This document shows positions 42,715 to 50,275 of a DNA stretch of 64,000 bases, piece by piece. Location of the stretch: the NCBI RefSeq assembly GCF_012516375.2, contig NZ_CP051204.2, forward strand, positions 806,001-870,000, in the 5' to 3' direction. The position numbers and the translations under genes were made by a program. The DNA comes from Chitinophaga oryzae (GTDB taxonomy: Bacteria > Bacteroidota > Bacteroidia > Chitinophagales > Chitinophagaceae). Below the pieces are notes generated by a model. The model had not been told where the DNA came from. It was given only the letters and a program-made list of their open reading frames with translations, and did no database searches. Within the stretch, counting starts at the first letter, position 1; each line of letters starts with the position of its first letter.

Positions 42715-43059
42715 ATGGAAAACATGACCTCCTTCGGGCATGCCTGGGTGGCAGCCTGGAACAGCCACAATCTCGATGAAGTGATGTCGCACTACTCACC
42801 GGACATTACCTTTTACTCTCCTTTTATTCAGAAAATCAATAACGATCCGGAAGGTTGTATCCGGGGGATTGACAACCTGCGCGCCTATTTCAGCAGGGCG
42901 CTGACCGCTTATCCCGACCTGCATTTTGAATTATATCACATACTGGAAGGCGTTAATTCCGTTGTGCTGTATTATAAGAGCGTGAACAATTTACTGAGTA
43001 CGGAGATGATGGTGCTGAAAGACGGCAAGGTAGTAGAGGTGAGGGCTCACTACAAATAA
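42715..43059 (+). CDS. SnoaL-like / NTF2-fold protein
   Basis: A 114-residue single-domain protein of the nuclear transport factor 2-like fold, used by polyketide cyclases, ketosteroid isomerases and limonene epoxide hydrolases and by many proteins of unknown function. Features: WVAAWNSHNLDEVMSHYSPDITFYSPF at the N-terminus and a conserved GIDNLRAYFSRALTAYPDLHFE. Length is normal. The ATG at 42715 is used; one at 42706 is possible. Its TAA stop merges with the first base pair of repeat A4. Confidence 0.8.
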   Translation: MENMTSFGHAWVAAWNSHNLDEVMSHYSPDITFYSPFIQKINNDPEGCIRGIDNLRAYFSRALTAYPDLHFELYHILEGVNSVVLYYKSVNNLLSTEMMVLKDGKVVEVRAHYK

Positions 43060-43174
43060 TTACGAATTACGGATTACGAATTACGAATTGAGGGCTCCCT
43101 TACAGGGCGGTTATTTAATAACCTTTCCAAAAGGGGGCCCTCAATTCGTAATTCGTAATCCGTAATCCGTAATT
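43058..43174. repeat. Palindromic repeat element A4 (ATTACGA/ATTACGG arms)
   Basis: The left arm starts inside the TAA stop of the SnoaL-like gene and contains ATTACGA, ATTACGG, ATTACGA, ATTACGA; the right arm mirrors it, including ATTACGG variants. The stem GGGCTCCCTT pairs with AAGGGGGCCC, differing from A1 (GGGCTGTTTT with AAAACAGCCC) by compensatory changes. The core holds TAACCTTTCCAAAAGG. It sits in the convergent gap before the Spy-like gene. Confidence 0.88.
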
Positions 43175-43176
43175 AT

Positions 43177-43665
43177 CTAAGGTCTTTTTCTGAAGTTACC
43201 GCGTTGATTAATCCTATTGAGACGCTGATTGTTCAGGTGATTGATCATGATGTTCCTGAATTCCCGTTCGCTTTTGAAAACCGCGCCGGCTTTGCGGGCT
43301 GGCAGCACGCGTTGGAATTCGTTGGTATACCTGGATTTGATGTCGTACATTCTTTTTTCATAGCCGAGGTCATTGTCCATATTTCTTCTGGCAATATCAT
43401 CGGGGTCGGACAGTTCTTTGTCCTGCTGCCTTTTGTTATGGCGTTCGGCGATGAGTGTTTCCACTTCTTTTGTATAGTTTTTGTATACCGGCCAGAACTT
43501 CTCAGCTTCTTCGGCGGAGAGGTTCAGTTTCTGAGACAGATACTGCATCTGAAGGCTTTTGATTTTTTCGGCCGCTTCATCAGATGTCGGCTTCTGTGCC
43601 TGGGTTATGGCACTGGTCAACATAAGCAGGACAATCCCTATGGTTATAAAATTAAAGCGTTTCAT
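43177..43665 (-). CDS. Spy/CpxP-like periplasmic protein
   Basis: A 162-residue secreted, mostly helical and highly charged protein. A signal peptide (FNFITIGIVLLMLTSAITQAQ) is followed by KIKSLQMQYLSQKLNLSAEEAEKFWPVYKNYTKEVETL, which has the LNLSxEExxKFWPVY pattern of Spy-like periplasmic chaperones and of metal sensors that act with ECF sigma factors. The tail is basic and glutamine/asparagine-rich. It follows the putative anti-sigma gene by six bases in an operon headed by an ECF sigma factor, so it is likely part of an envelope-stress response. Confidence 0.78.
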   Translation of the reverse strand: MKRFNFITIGIVLLMLTSAITQAQKPTSDEAAEKIKSLQMQYLSQKLNLSAEEAEKFWPVYKNYTKEVETLIAERHNKRQQDKELSDPDDIARRNMDNDLGYEKRMYDIKSRYTNEFQRVLPARKAGAVFKSEREFRNIMINHLNNQRLNRINQRGNFRKRP

Positions 43666-43671
43666 GCATCA

Positions 43672-44391
43672 CTACTGGTTAGGTAATACCTCTTTGAAGG
43701 ACGAAAGTTGCAGGTATTGTTCGATGGCCGCGGGCGGAATCTCTTCGTTCAGTTGTTGTTGCAGGGATTCCGGAGCTGCGTCGTCGGCAAAGCCGGCAAA
43801 GATAGCATCGTTGTCAAGAGCATCCGTATGGTTTTGGAGATAGTATTCAATATCCTGGGTGTCTATTCTTTCCAGTTGTTTTTCCACGTTGAAGTTGCTG
43901 TCCCGTTGCAGGAAGAGGATGGCCGTGGTGCTGGTAAAGGTGATCAGGCAGGCGGCCACGGCATATTTCAGCCATTTTTTTACCGGGTTCCGGTGTACTG
44001 CGCGTAGTGATGGCGTAACGGGAACGGGCGGTATGGTGGCCAGGGCGCCGAAGTATCCTGTGGGCACTGTAAAGGGAACCTGTTTGGGTATCGCCGCCAG
44101 CAGCGGGGATATCTCTTTCAGTTCTGCATGGACCGGGTTTTCCCTGGCAGCATGTACCCGTTGGAGGATGGCTTGCGGGAGTTCCTCAAAATAGCCTGTG
44201 GGTACTGTAAAAGGACGATGGGACGTGGGTGCGTCTATGTGGCCGGGTTGCAGTAGATGAACCTGTTGCAGCACAGCATCCGGCAACCGGTCAAAATAAC
44301 CGGCCGGCACCGTATAGGGTGCATCGGCGGGCCAGTTGGCATCCGGCGCCAGTTGTTTTAATTCATTGCTGATATGTTCGTGCTTGTTCAT
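43672..44391 (-). CDS. Putative anti-sigma factor with three TVPxGYF repeats
   Basis: A 239-residue protein (start MNKHEHISNELKQ; ATG two codons upstream at 44397 is also possible) with a single membrane helix near residues 141-162 (KYAVAACLITFTSTTAILFL). The cytoplasmic half carries three copies of a short motif: APYTVPAGYFDRLPDAVLQQV, RPFTVPTGYFEELPQAILQRV and VPFTVPTGYFGALATI. Position after an ECF sigma gene and single-helix topology make an anti-sigma role likely, but there is no zinc-finger anti-sigma domain and the function is inferred. The periplasmic part is acidic and ends ELSSFKEVLPNQ. Confidence 0.7.
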   Translation of the reverse strand: MNKHEHISNELKQLAPDANWPADAPYTVPAGYFDRLPDAVLQQVHLLQPGHIDAPTSHRPFTVPTGYFEELPQAILQRVHAARENPVHAELKEISPLLAAIPKQVPFTVPTGYFGALATIPPVPVTPSLRAVHRNPVKKWLKYAVAACLITFTSTTAILFLQRDSNFNVEKQLERIDTQDIEYYLQNHTDALDNDAIFAGFADDAAPESLQQQLNEEIPPAAIEQYLQLSSFKEVLPNQ

Positions 44392-44491
44392 ATACAAATT
44401 TTAGACAGGTCACTGCTTCAATAGTTTAATGAGATTTTAATCTTTTGCCAAAAAACTTTAAAGACAGCTTAAAACCGGGAATGGCGGGTCG

Positions 44492-45049
44492 TCAGATATC
44501 TGTTCCTCTGATAAATTCCTCGATTTTTTTGACTGCATGGTGGTAGGATGCTTTCAGTGCGCCTTCCGACGTGTCCAGCACCCTGCTCATTTCTTCGTAG
44601 GGCATTTCATCGTAATATCTTAGGTTAAACACAATTCTCTGCTTTTCAGGTAGTTGCAATATTGCCTGCTGTAACTTCCACTCCAGTTTGTTGGGATCAA
44701 ACTGGGTGTCCGCTTTCAGTTTATTATTAAGACCGTCTTCCACTTCGGAGAGGGATACGGCGAATTTACGTTTTTGTTGTTCCAGAAACGTCAGGCATTC
44801 GTTGGTGGCTATTTTATACAGCCAGGTAAAAAGCTGGGCGTCTTCCCGGAAATTGTCCAGGTTTTTCCAGACTTTGATGAAAACATTTTGCAGCACATCA
44901 TTGGCGTCGTCATGAGAGATGACCAGCCGCCTGATGTGCCAGTAAAGTCTTTCCTGGTACTTGCGGATGATCTGGGTGAAACCCTGTTCACGGGTATCCG
45001 GCATCCGGTATAGCGCCAGGAGTGTTTTATCGTCCTGTGTAACGGCCAT
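44492..45049 (-). CDS. ECF-type RNA polymerase sigma-70 factor
   Basis: A 185-residue ECF sigma factor. Region 2 includes the -10-recognising helix (HIRRLVISHDDANDVLQNVFIKVWKNLDNFR, the DAxDxxQxxFxxxW pattern) and LFTWLYKIATNECLTFLEQ; region 4 has LPEKQRIVFNLRYYDEMPYEEMSRVLDTSEGALKASYHHAVKKIEEFI, the helix-turn-helix for -35-type recognition. It heads a set with the putative anti-sigma (94-base gap) and Spy-like genes. A likely envelope-stress regulator; its targets are unknown. Confidence 0.93.
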   Translation of the reverse strand: MAVTQDDKTLLALYRMPDTREQGFTQIIRKYQERLYWHIRRLVISHDDANDVLQNVFIKVWKNLDNFREDAQLFTWLYKIATNECLTFLEQQKRKFAVSLSEVEDGLNNKLKADTQFDPNKLEWKLQQAILQLPEKQRIVFNLRYYDEMPYEEMSRVLDTSEGALKASYHHAVKKIEEFIRGTDI

Positions 45050-45173
45050 AGGTTAAATGGTTCTTGGACAGGTTTTGTTTTCCTGAATATAAAGAAAAAA
45101 CTCACTGTCAGGTACTTTAATGATGGTATAAAGTATTGTTGTTTCTATGATATATAGAAAATGAAAAAGTTTA

Positions 45174-45222
45174 ACCGGGGGGCGGGGTATTTCTCTGAGG
45201 GTCCGGGGGGTAGCAGCGGAGG
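45174..45222 (+). other. G-run cluster upstream of the sigma factor gene
   Basis: Five runs of three to six G (GGGGGG, GGGG, GGG, GGGGGG, GGG) occur in about 50 bases on the plus strand, 125 bases upstream of the sigma-factor start. Two loops are longer than seven bases, so a stable G-quadruplex is possible but not classical. Confidence 0.3.
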
Positions 45223-45244
45223 GTATTACCTCCGGGGAAGGCGG

Positions 45245-45281
45245 TTAAAAAAGAAGCCCATGGACGTGGGGTCCATGGGCT
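45245..45281 (-). terminator. Rho-independent terminator after the transketolase C-half gene
   Basis: AGCCCATGGAC (45255-45265) pairs with GTCCATGGGCT (45271-45281) over a five-base loop. On the minus strand the stem is followed by TCTTTTTTAACC. It lies 26 bases beyond the stop of the minus-strand gene. Confidence 0.85.
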
Positions 45282-45306
45282 GCAGTCAGTTATTTATGTG
45301 CGTGCA

Positions 45307-46269
45307 TTATTGTTTTTTGCGCTGCATGGCTTTTTCAGCGGCGGCGACGATATGTTCAGCATCGAGGCCGTATTTTTTCAGCAGTTCCACTGGTTTACCG
45401 CTTTCGCCGAAGGTATCGTTGGTGCCGATGTATTCGATGGGCACGGGGATATGGCGGGCGGCTACCTGGGCGATGCTGTCGCCGAGGCCGCCGAGCACGT
45501 TGTGTTCTTCAGCAGTTACCGCGCAGCGGGTTTTGCTGAGGGATTTGATGACAGCGGCTTCGTCCAGCGGTTTGATGGTGTGGATGTTGATGATTTCCAC
45601 GCTGTAGCCTTTTTCTTCCAGTATTTTACCGGCTTCAACGGCGATCCATACGAGGTGGCCGCAGGCGAAGAGGGTAACATCAGTCCCTTCATGCAGTACC
45701 TGGGCTTTACCGATCTGGAAGTCCTGGTTTTCCGGTGTGAAGTTGGGCCATTTTGGACGACCGAAGCGGAGATATACCGGTCCTTCGTGATCAGCGATCG
45801 CGATGGTAGCGGCTTTAGTCTGGTTGAAATCGCAGGGCACGATCACGGTCATGCCGGGCAGCATTTTCATCAGGCCGATATCTTCGAGTATCTGGTGGGT
45901 AGCGCCGTCTTCACCCAGGGTGAGGCCTGCGTGGGAGGCGCATATTTTCACGTTTTTATTGGAATAGGCCACAGACTGGCGGATCTGGTCATACACCCTG
46001 CCGGTGGAGAAGTTGGCGAAAGTGGTGGTGTATGGTATTTTGCCACCGATGGTCATGCCTGCGGCGATGCCGATCATATTAGCTTCCGCGATGCCTACCT
46101 GTACGAAGCGGTCGGGAAATTCTTTTACAAAAGCGTTCAGCTTCATGGAACCGAGCAGGTCGGCGGTCAGAGCTACTACATTGGGGTTTTTGCGGCCCAC
46201 TTCCAGTATGCCCTCACCGAATCCGGCGCGGGTTTCTTTTTCGTTCAGCGGTTGAATATCTTTTACCAT
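45307..46269 (-). CDS. Transketolase C-terminal subunit (split transketolase family)
   Basis: A 320-residue protein equal to the C-terminal half of transketolase: the pyrimidine-binding domain (RAGFGEGILEVGRKNPNVVALTADLLGSM, RFVQVGIAEANMIGIAAGMTIGG with the conserved catalytic Glu, and THHLGLTLGEDGATHQ-like HAGLTLGEDGATHQILED) followed by the C-terminal domain (GHLVWIAVEAGKILEEKGYSVEIINIHTIKPLD). The N-terminal half, which carries the ThDP diphosphate site, is not adjacent in the window. It is the last gene of an apparent rfbA-galE-tktC unit. It should need the other subunit for activity; a DXS-like role is also possible. Confidence 0.85.
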   Translation of the reverse strand: MVKDIQPLNEKETRAGFGEGILEVGRKNPNVVALTADLLGSMKLNAFVKEFPDRFVQVGIAEANMIGIAAGMTIGGKIPYTTTFANFSTGRVYDQIRQSVAYSNKNVKICASHAGLTLGEDGATHQILEDIGLMKMLPGMTVIVPCDFNQTKAATIAIADHEGPVYLRFGRPKWPNFTPENQDFQIGKAQVLHEGTDVTLFACGHLVWIAVEAGKILEEKGYSVEIINIHTIKPLDEAAVIKSLSKTRCAVTAEEHNVLGGLGDSIAQVAARHIPVPIEYIGTNDTFGESGKPVELLKKYGLDAEHIVAAAEKAMQRKKQ

Positions 46270-46320
46270 TGCGGTCTGTTTAAAATTGAGGCGTAAAAGT
46301 AAACATTTAATGTCAGGAAG

Positions 46321-47349
46321 TTAATTGCTCAGCACTTTATTGCGGAGGCTTACTTCCCACTGCCATGCGGTGCGCATACAGTCTTCTATACCGATTTCCG
46401 GTGTCCAGCCGAGTTTTTCCTTGGCGCGGGAGTTATTGGCATAGATGGCGATCACGTCGCCCGGGCGGCGTGGGCCTGTGGTGTAGTTGAGTTTTACACC
46501 GGATATTTTTTCGAAAGCTTTGATGGCTTCCAGTACGGTTACGCCGTTACCGGTGCCGAGGTTAAAGATTTCGCAGTTGGAGGCGTTTTTGTGTTCAATG
46601 AGATATTGCAGGGCCCGGGTATGTGCGTTGGCGATATCCGTTACGTGGATATAGTCGCGTACGCAGGAGCCGTCGCGGGTGTCGTAGTCAGTACCGTACA
46701 CCACCATTTTCGGGATTTTGCCGATGGCGGTCTGCGTGATCACTGGTACCAGGTTGTCTGGCTTGCCGAGGGGGAGTTCGCCGATGAGGCCGGACGGGTG
46801 GGCGCCAACGGGGTTGAAATAACGCAGCAATATAGACTGGGTATCGTTTACCCGGCTGTAATCCTCGATCATCTGCTCTCCCATCTGTTTGGTGCGGGCA
46901 TAAGGGGATTGAGCTTCGCCCAGCGGCGTTTCTTCCACTACCGGCAGTGCGTTGGTATTGCCATATACAGAGCAGGAGGAGGAGAACACGAAATGGGGGA
47001 CATTAAATTCCTTGATGCATTTCAGCACGTTGATGAGGGAGGTGAGGTTGTTATGAAAGTATAACAGGGGATCTGCTACAGATTCAGGGACAGTTTTGAG
47101 GGCGGCGAAGTGAATAACGCCTACAATGTCTCTGTTTTCATGGAATACCGCGTGGGTATCTTCCAGGTTGCAGAGGTCCACTTTGTAGTTACGCACTTTT
47201 TTACCGGTAATTTTTTCCACGCCATCCAACAACTGTGTGGAGCTTCTGATGTTGCTGTCAACAGAAACCACGTCGAAGCCATGATTGATTAAATCTACTA
47301 TAGTATGGGAGCCAATGTAGCCACAACCACCCGTAACAAGAACCTTCAT
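46321..47349 (-). CDS. galE: UDP-glucose 4-epimerase
   Basis: An extended short-chain dehydrogenase that interconverts UDP-glucose and UDP-galactose. The 342-residue product has the NAD site GGCGYIGSHTIVDL at the N-terminus, the SSSCSVYG serine region, and the catalytic tyrosine/lysine SPYARTKQMGEQM (YxxxK). Late motifs NLGTGNGVTVLEAI and RRPGDVIAIYANNSRAKEKLGW are typical of GalE. It sits between rfbA and tktC on one strand; the setting suggests surface-polysaccharide sugar supply. A GlcNAc-epimerase activity cannot be ruled out. Confidence 0.93.
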   Translation of the reverse strand: MKVLVTGGCGYIGSHTIVDLINHGFDVVSVDSNIRSSTQLLDGVEKITGKKVRNYKVDLCNLEDTHAVFHENRDIVGVIHFAALKTVPESVADPLLYFHNNLTSLINVLKCIKEFNVPHFVFSSSCSVYGNTNALPVVEETPLGEAQSPYARTKQMGEQMIEDYSRVNDTQSILLRYFNPVGAHPSGLIGELPLGKPDNLVPVITQTAIGKIPKMVVYGTDYDTRDGSCVRDYIHVTDIANAHTRALQYLIEHKNASNCEIFNLGTGNGVTVLEAIKAFEKISGVKLNYTTGPRRPGDVIAIYANNSRAKEKLGWTPEIGIEDCMRTAWQWEVSLRNKVLSN

Positions 47350-47380
47350 GATAATATCAGATTTACGTTTTAATGAGATG

Positions 47381-48253
47381 TCAGATCATTTTTTGCTCCA
47401 GTACTCTTTCGATATACTGGCCATAGCCGCTTTTCAGCAATGGTTTGGCCAGTTCCTTCAGCTGGCCGGCGGAGATAAAGCCTTTACGGTAGGCGATTTC
47501 CTCGATACAGGCTATTTTGATGCCCTGTCGTTGTTCGATGACCTGAACGAACTGGGAGGCCTGCATCAGGGAATCGAAGGTGCCGGTATCCAGCCAGGCT
47601 GTTCCGCGGGGTAAGATAGAAACTTTTAACTTGCCGCGCTTCAAATATTCTTTATTCACATCTGTGATTTCGTATTCGCCGCGCGCGCTGGGCTGCAGGT
47701 TTTTGGCGATTTCCACGACTTCATTGTCGTAGAAATAGAGGCCGGGCACAGCGAAGTTGGATTTGGGCTTCGCGGGTTTTTCCTCGATGGACAATACGCG
47801 CATGTCTTCGGAGAACTCCACCACGCCGTATCTTTCAGGGTCGGACACCTGGTAGGCATATACGATGCCGCCGTTAGGCTCTGTATTGTCAGCCAGCTGT
47901 GAGCCCAGGCCGGCGCCATAGAAGATGTTGTCGCCCAGCACCAGTGCCACGCTGTCTTTACCGATAAATTGTTCTCCGATAACGAAAGCCTGTGCCAGTC
48001 CATTGGGCAGTGGCTGTTCCGCGTAGGACAGGTTAAGACCCAGCTGGCTGCCATCGCCGAAAAGACGCTGAAACGAAGGGAGGTCATGCGGCGTGGAGAT
48101 GATCAGGATATCTTTTATGCCGGCCAGCATAAGTGTAGACAGCGGGTAGTAGATCATGGGTTTATCATAAACCGGCATTATCTGTTTGCTGATAGCGTAA
48201 GTGATGGGGTGTAGTCGGGTACCGGAGCCGCCGGCCAGGATAATTCCTTTCAT
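47381..48253 (-). CDS. rfbA: Glucose-1-phosphate thymidylyltransferase
   Basis: First enzyme of dTDP-rhamnose synthesis: makes dTDP-glucose from dTTP and glucose-1-phosphate. The 290-residue product opens [39 protein letters not shown] (nucleotide-binding loop), has [13 protein letters not shown] with the metal aspartate and [18 protein letters not shown] and [19 protein letters not shown], all diagnostic. Length is normal. It is the first gene of the rfbA-galE-tktC unit, but rfbB, rfbC and rfbD are not in the window. Confidence 0.95.
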   Translation of the reverse strand: MKGIILAGGSGTRLHPITYAISKQIMPVYDKPMIYYPLSTLMLAGIKDILIISTPHDLPSFQRLFGDGSQLGLNLSYAEQPLPNGLAQAFVIGEQFIGKDSVALVLGDNIFYGAGLGSQLADNTEPNGGIVYAYQVSDPERYGVVEFSEDMRVLSIEEKPAKPKSNFAVPGLYFYDNEVVEIAKNLQPSARGEYEITDVNKEYLKRGKLKVSILPRGTAWLDTGTFDSLMQASQFVQVIEQRQGIKIACIEEIAYRKGFISAGQLKELAKPLLKSGYGQYIERVLEQKMI

Positions 48254-48345
48254 GCGTAGATCAGTTTTGATTGGATGTTATAGGCTTCTTAGAAAACCGC
48301 ACAAAAATAGTCGCTCTAATCCACATGACGGCATTTTTATACAAA

Positions 48346-48378
48346 AAAAAGCTCTCCGTTTACAGCGGAGAGCTTTTT
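48346..48378. terminator. Bidirectional terminator between pit and rfbA
   Basis: AAAAAGCTCTCCG (48346-48358) is inverse to CGGAGAGCTTTTT (48366-48378) around a seven-base loop. With A and T runs on both outer sides it can stop transcription on either strand; it lies 23 bases after the pit stop codon. Confidence 0.9.
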
Positions 48379-48400
48379 AATATTATTATATAACATTATG

Positions 48401-49402
48401 TTAGATAAAGATGCTGGCGATGAGATAGGTGACTGCTGCCAGCAGGCCACTGATAGGGATGGTAAGCACCCAGGCCCAGAGGAGGCTTACGGTAACGCCC
48501 CAACGAACGGCTGACAGCCTTTTGGTAGCGCCCACACCCATGATAGCACCGGTAATAACGTGGGTGGTACTGGCCGGGATACCGAGGTGTTCTGTCAGGA
48601 ACAGGGTAACGGCGCCGGACGTTTCAGCAGCCACGCCTTCGAGCGGGGTTACCTTGGTAATACGGGTACCCATGGTTTTCACGATTTTCCAGCCGCCGCT
48701 CATGGTACCGAGGGCGATACAGGTGAAGCAGGCCAGCGGGATCCAGTCGGGCATTGCCTTGATATTGGGAATATAGCCGGCAGCCACCATGGCTGCAGCG
48801 ATGATACCCATTACTTTCTGGGCATCGTTACTGCCGTGGCCGAGGCTCAGGGCAGCGGAAGAAGCCAGCTGGAGGCGTTTGAACCAGTTTTCCGCCCGGA
48901 AGGGATTGGCCTTGCGGCAGATATTCACAATAATGATGGTAATGATAAAGGCCACCACCATACCGATGAGGGGCGCCAGTACAATGAAGTACACGATCGG
49001 CAGCACCTTGTGGTAGTTGATCACATCGAGGGTGCCAGCGCTGGTAACAGCGGCGCCAATGAAGCCACCAATGAGGGTGTGGGAGGAGCTGGAAGGAATA
49101 CCCAGCCACCAGGTGAACAGGTTCCAGGTGATAGCGGCCACCAGTCCGGAGAAGATCACCTTCAGGGTGATGAATTGTTCAAATACGGAGCTGGCCACAG
49201 AGTTGGCCACTTTAAACTCGCCAATAACGTACTTGGCAATAAAAAAAGCCGCAAAGTTAAAAACTGCGGCCCAAAGCACTGCCTGAAAAGGCGTCAGCAC
49301 CTTGGTCGACACGATAGTGGCTATAGAGTTGGCTGCATCATGGAAACCATTGATATAGTCAAATACAAATGCCAGTATTACAATTATTACTAATAAAGTC
49401 AT
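48401..49402 (-). CDS. PiT family inorganic phosphate transporter
   Basis: A low-affinity, metal-phosphate/proton symporter of the PiT family. The 333-residue product has some nine to ten hydrophobic segments and the two internal PiT repeats: FDYINGFHDAANSIATIVSTKVLTPFQA at the N-terminus and GHGSNDAQKVMGIIAAAMVA in the second half (both with the family GxND/HDAANS-type motif). The signature SSSHTLIGGFIGAA and PASTTHVITGAIMGVGAT pair. Upstream lies the DUF47 gene, and a terminator follows the stop. The pairing with DUF47 is typical and supports phosphate transport. Confidence 0.94.
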   Translation of the reverse strand: MTLLVIIVILAFVFDYINGFHDAANSIATIVSTKVLTPFQAVLWAAVFNFAAFFIAKYVIGEFKVANSVASSVFEQFITLKVIFSGLVAAITWNLFTWWLGIPSSSSHTLIGGFIGAAVTSAGTLDVINYHKVLPIVYFIVLAPLIGMVVAFIITIIIVNICRKANPFRAENWFKRLQLASSAALSLGHGSNDAQKVMGIIAAAMVAAGYIPNIKAMPDWIPLACFTCIALGTMSGGWKIVKTMGTRITKVTPLEGVAAETSGAVTLFLTEHLGIPASTTHVITGAIMGVGATKRLSAVRWGVTVSLLWAWVLTIPISGLLAAVTYLIASIFI

Positions 49403-49443
49403 GGTAACACGAGGATTATGCGGTCAGGGCGAAATACCCTTTA

Positions 49444-50091
49444 TCAGGAATATTTGATTATAATGGTTTCAATAACGTTGGCGCAGTCTTCGCATTTGTC
49501 GGTAGCGATTTCCAGCGCCTGGTATATTTCACGCATTTTAATCAGCTCTGCGGCATTTTGTTCGGTATCAAACAGATCGGCAATAGCGCGGTCATAGATA
49601 TCGTCGGCATGATTCTCGAGACTGTTGATTTTTACGCAGGCATCGGTGATAACGCGCATATTCTGCATGTTGCGCAGCTCGGGGATGGCTTTGTGCAGTT
49701 CCAGCACGCCGAGGTGGATCAGCTCAGCGAGCTTGCGGATGCTCTCGTTCAGTGTGCTCACCTTGTACAGGTCGATCCTTTTGGCGGAACCGTGTATGTA
49801 ATCGGCGACGTCGTCCAGTGTGGCAGCCAGGTAGTGGATATCTTCCCGGTCAAAGGGAGTGATGAAGTTCTGGCCCAGCTCTACAAATATGCGGTGGGTA
49901 TAATCGTCGTTTTTATGCTCCAGCCTCTCAATCAGGTGCACTTTGTCCTTACGTACGGCCGGATCATTGGTCGCTACCAGTTCGTTGAGTACCTGGGCCA
50001 TTTCCACGAGGTTGGAAGCCACGTCTTCAAATAAAGAATAGAATACCCGGTCTTTCGGCATGAATAGTTTAACAAAGGAATTGAAGCCTCC
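49444..50091 (-). CDS. DUF47 (PhoU-like) phosphate transport regulator
   Basis: A 215-residue all-helical PhoU-related protein of the DUF47 family, usually encoded beside PiT and thought to modulate it. Features: MGGFNSFVKLFMPKDRVFYSLFEDVASN at the N-terminus, HKNDDYTHRIFVELGQNFITPFDREDIHYLAATLDDVADYIHG, and ERADDIYDRAIADLF-like (NHADDIYDRAIADLFD). The conserved D/E residues can bind metal clusters. The frame starts ten codons earlier at 50121; the MGG start fits the family better. pit starts 41 bases downstream, so they form one operon. Confidence 0.9.
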   Translation of the reverse strand, partial: GGFNSFVKLFMPKDRVFYSLFEDVASNLVEMAQVLNELVATNDPAVRKDKVHLIERLEHKNDDYTHRIFVELGQNFITPFDREDIHYLAATLDDVADYIHGSAKRIDLYKVSTLNESIRKLAELIHLGVLELHKAIPELRNMQNMRVITDACVKINSLENHADDIYDRAIADLFDTEQNAAELIKMREIYQALEIATDKCEDCANVIETIIIKYS

Positions 50092-50275
50092 CATACGTTT
50101 GAGTTTAAAAATTTGCCGCAAAAATAGCTTTCAGAATCAATCGGAGCCAGAAAAAAACGTGAATTAATAATTCCTTAACACTGGATTAATATAAAAGTAA
50201 TATAGCAATTTTTCCTTTGTATAAGAAATTATAATCATAAACAGGTACCTGCAACCCTGTTACATTTTCACATAG

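Noticed and set aside
43058..43174. Element A4 as an ordinary bidirectional terminator
   Set aside because: The stem is not followed by T-runs on either strand and the arms are tandem repeats shared with other loci, so a simple terminator does not explain it; termination activity is still possible.
45161..45607. Possible small plus-strand gene starting MKKFNRGAGYF
   Set aside because: It runs through a G-run region and the terminator and into the antisense of the transketolase gene; no family features.
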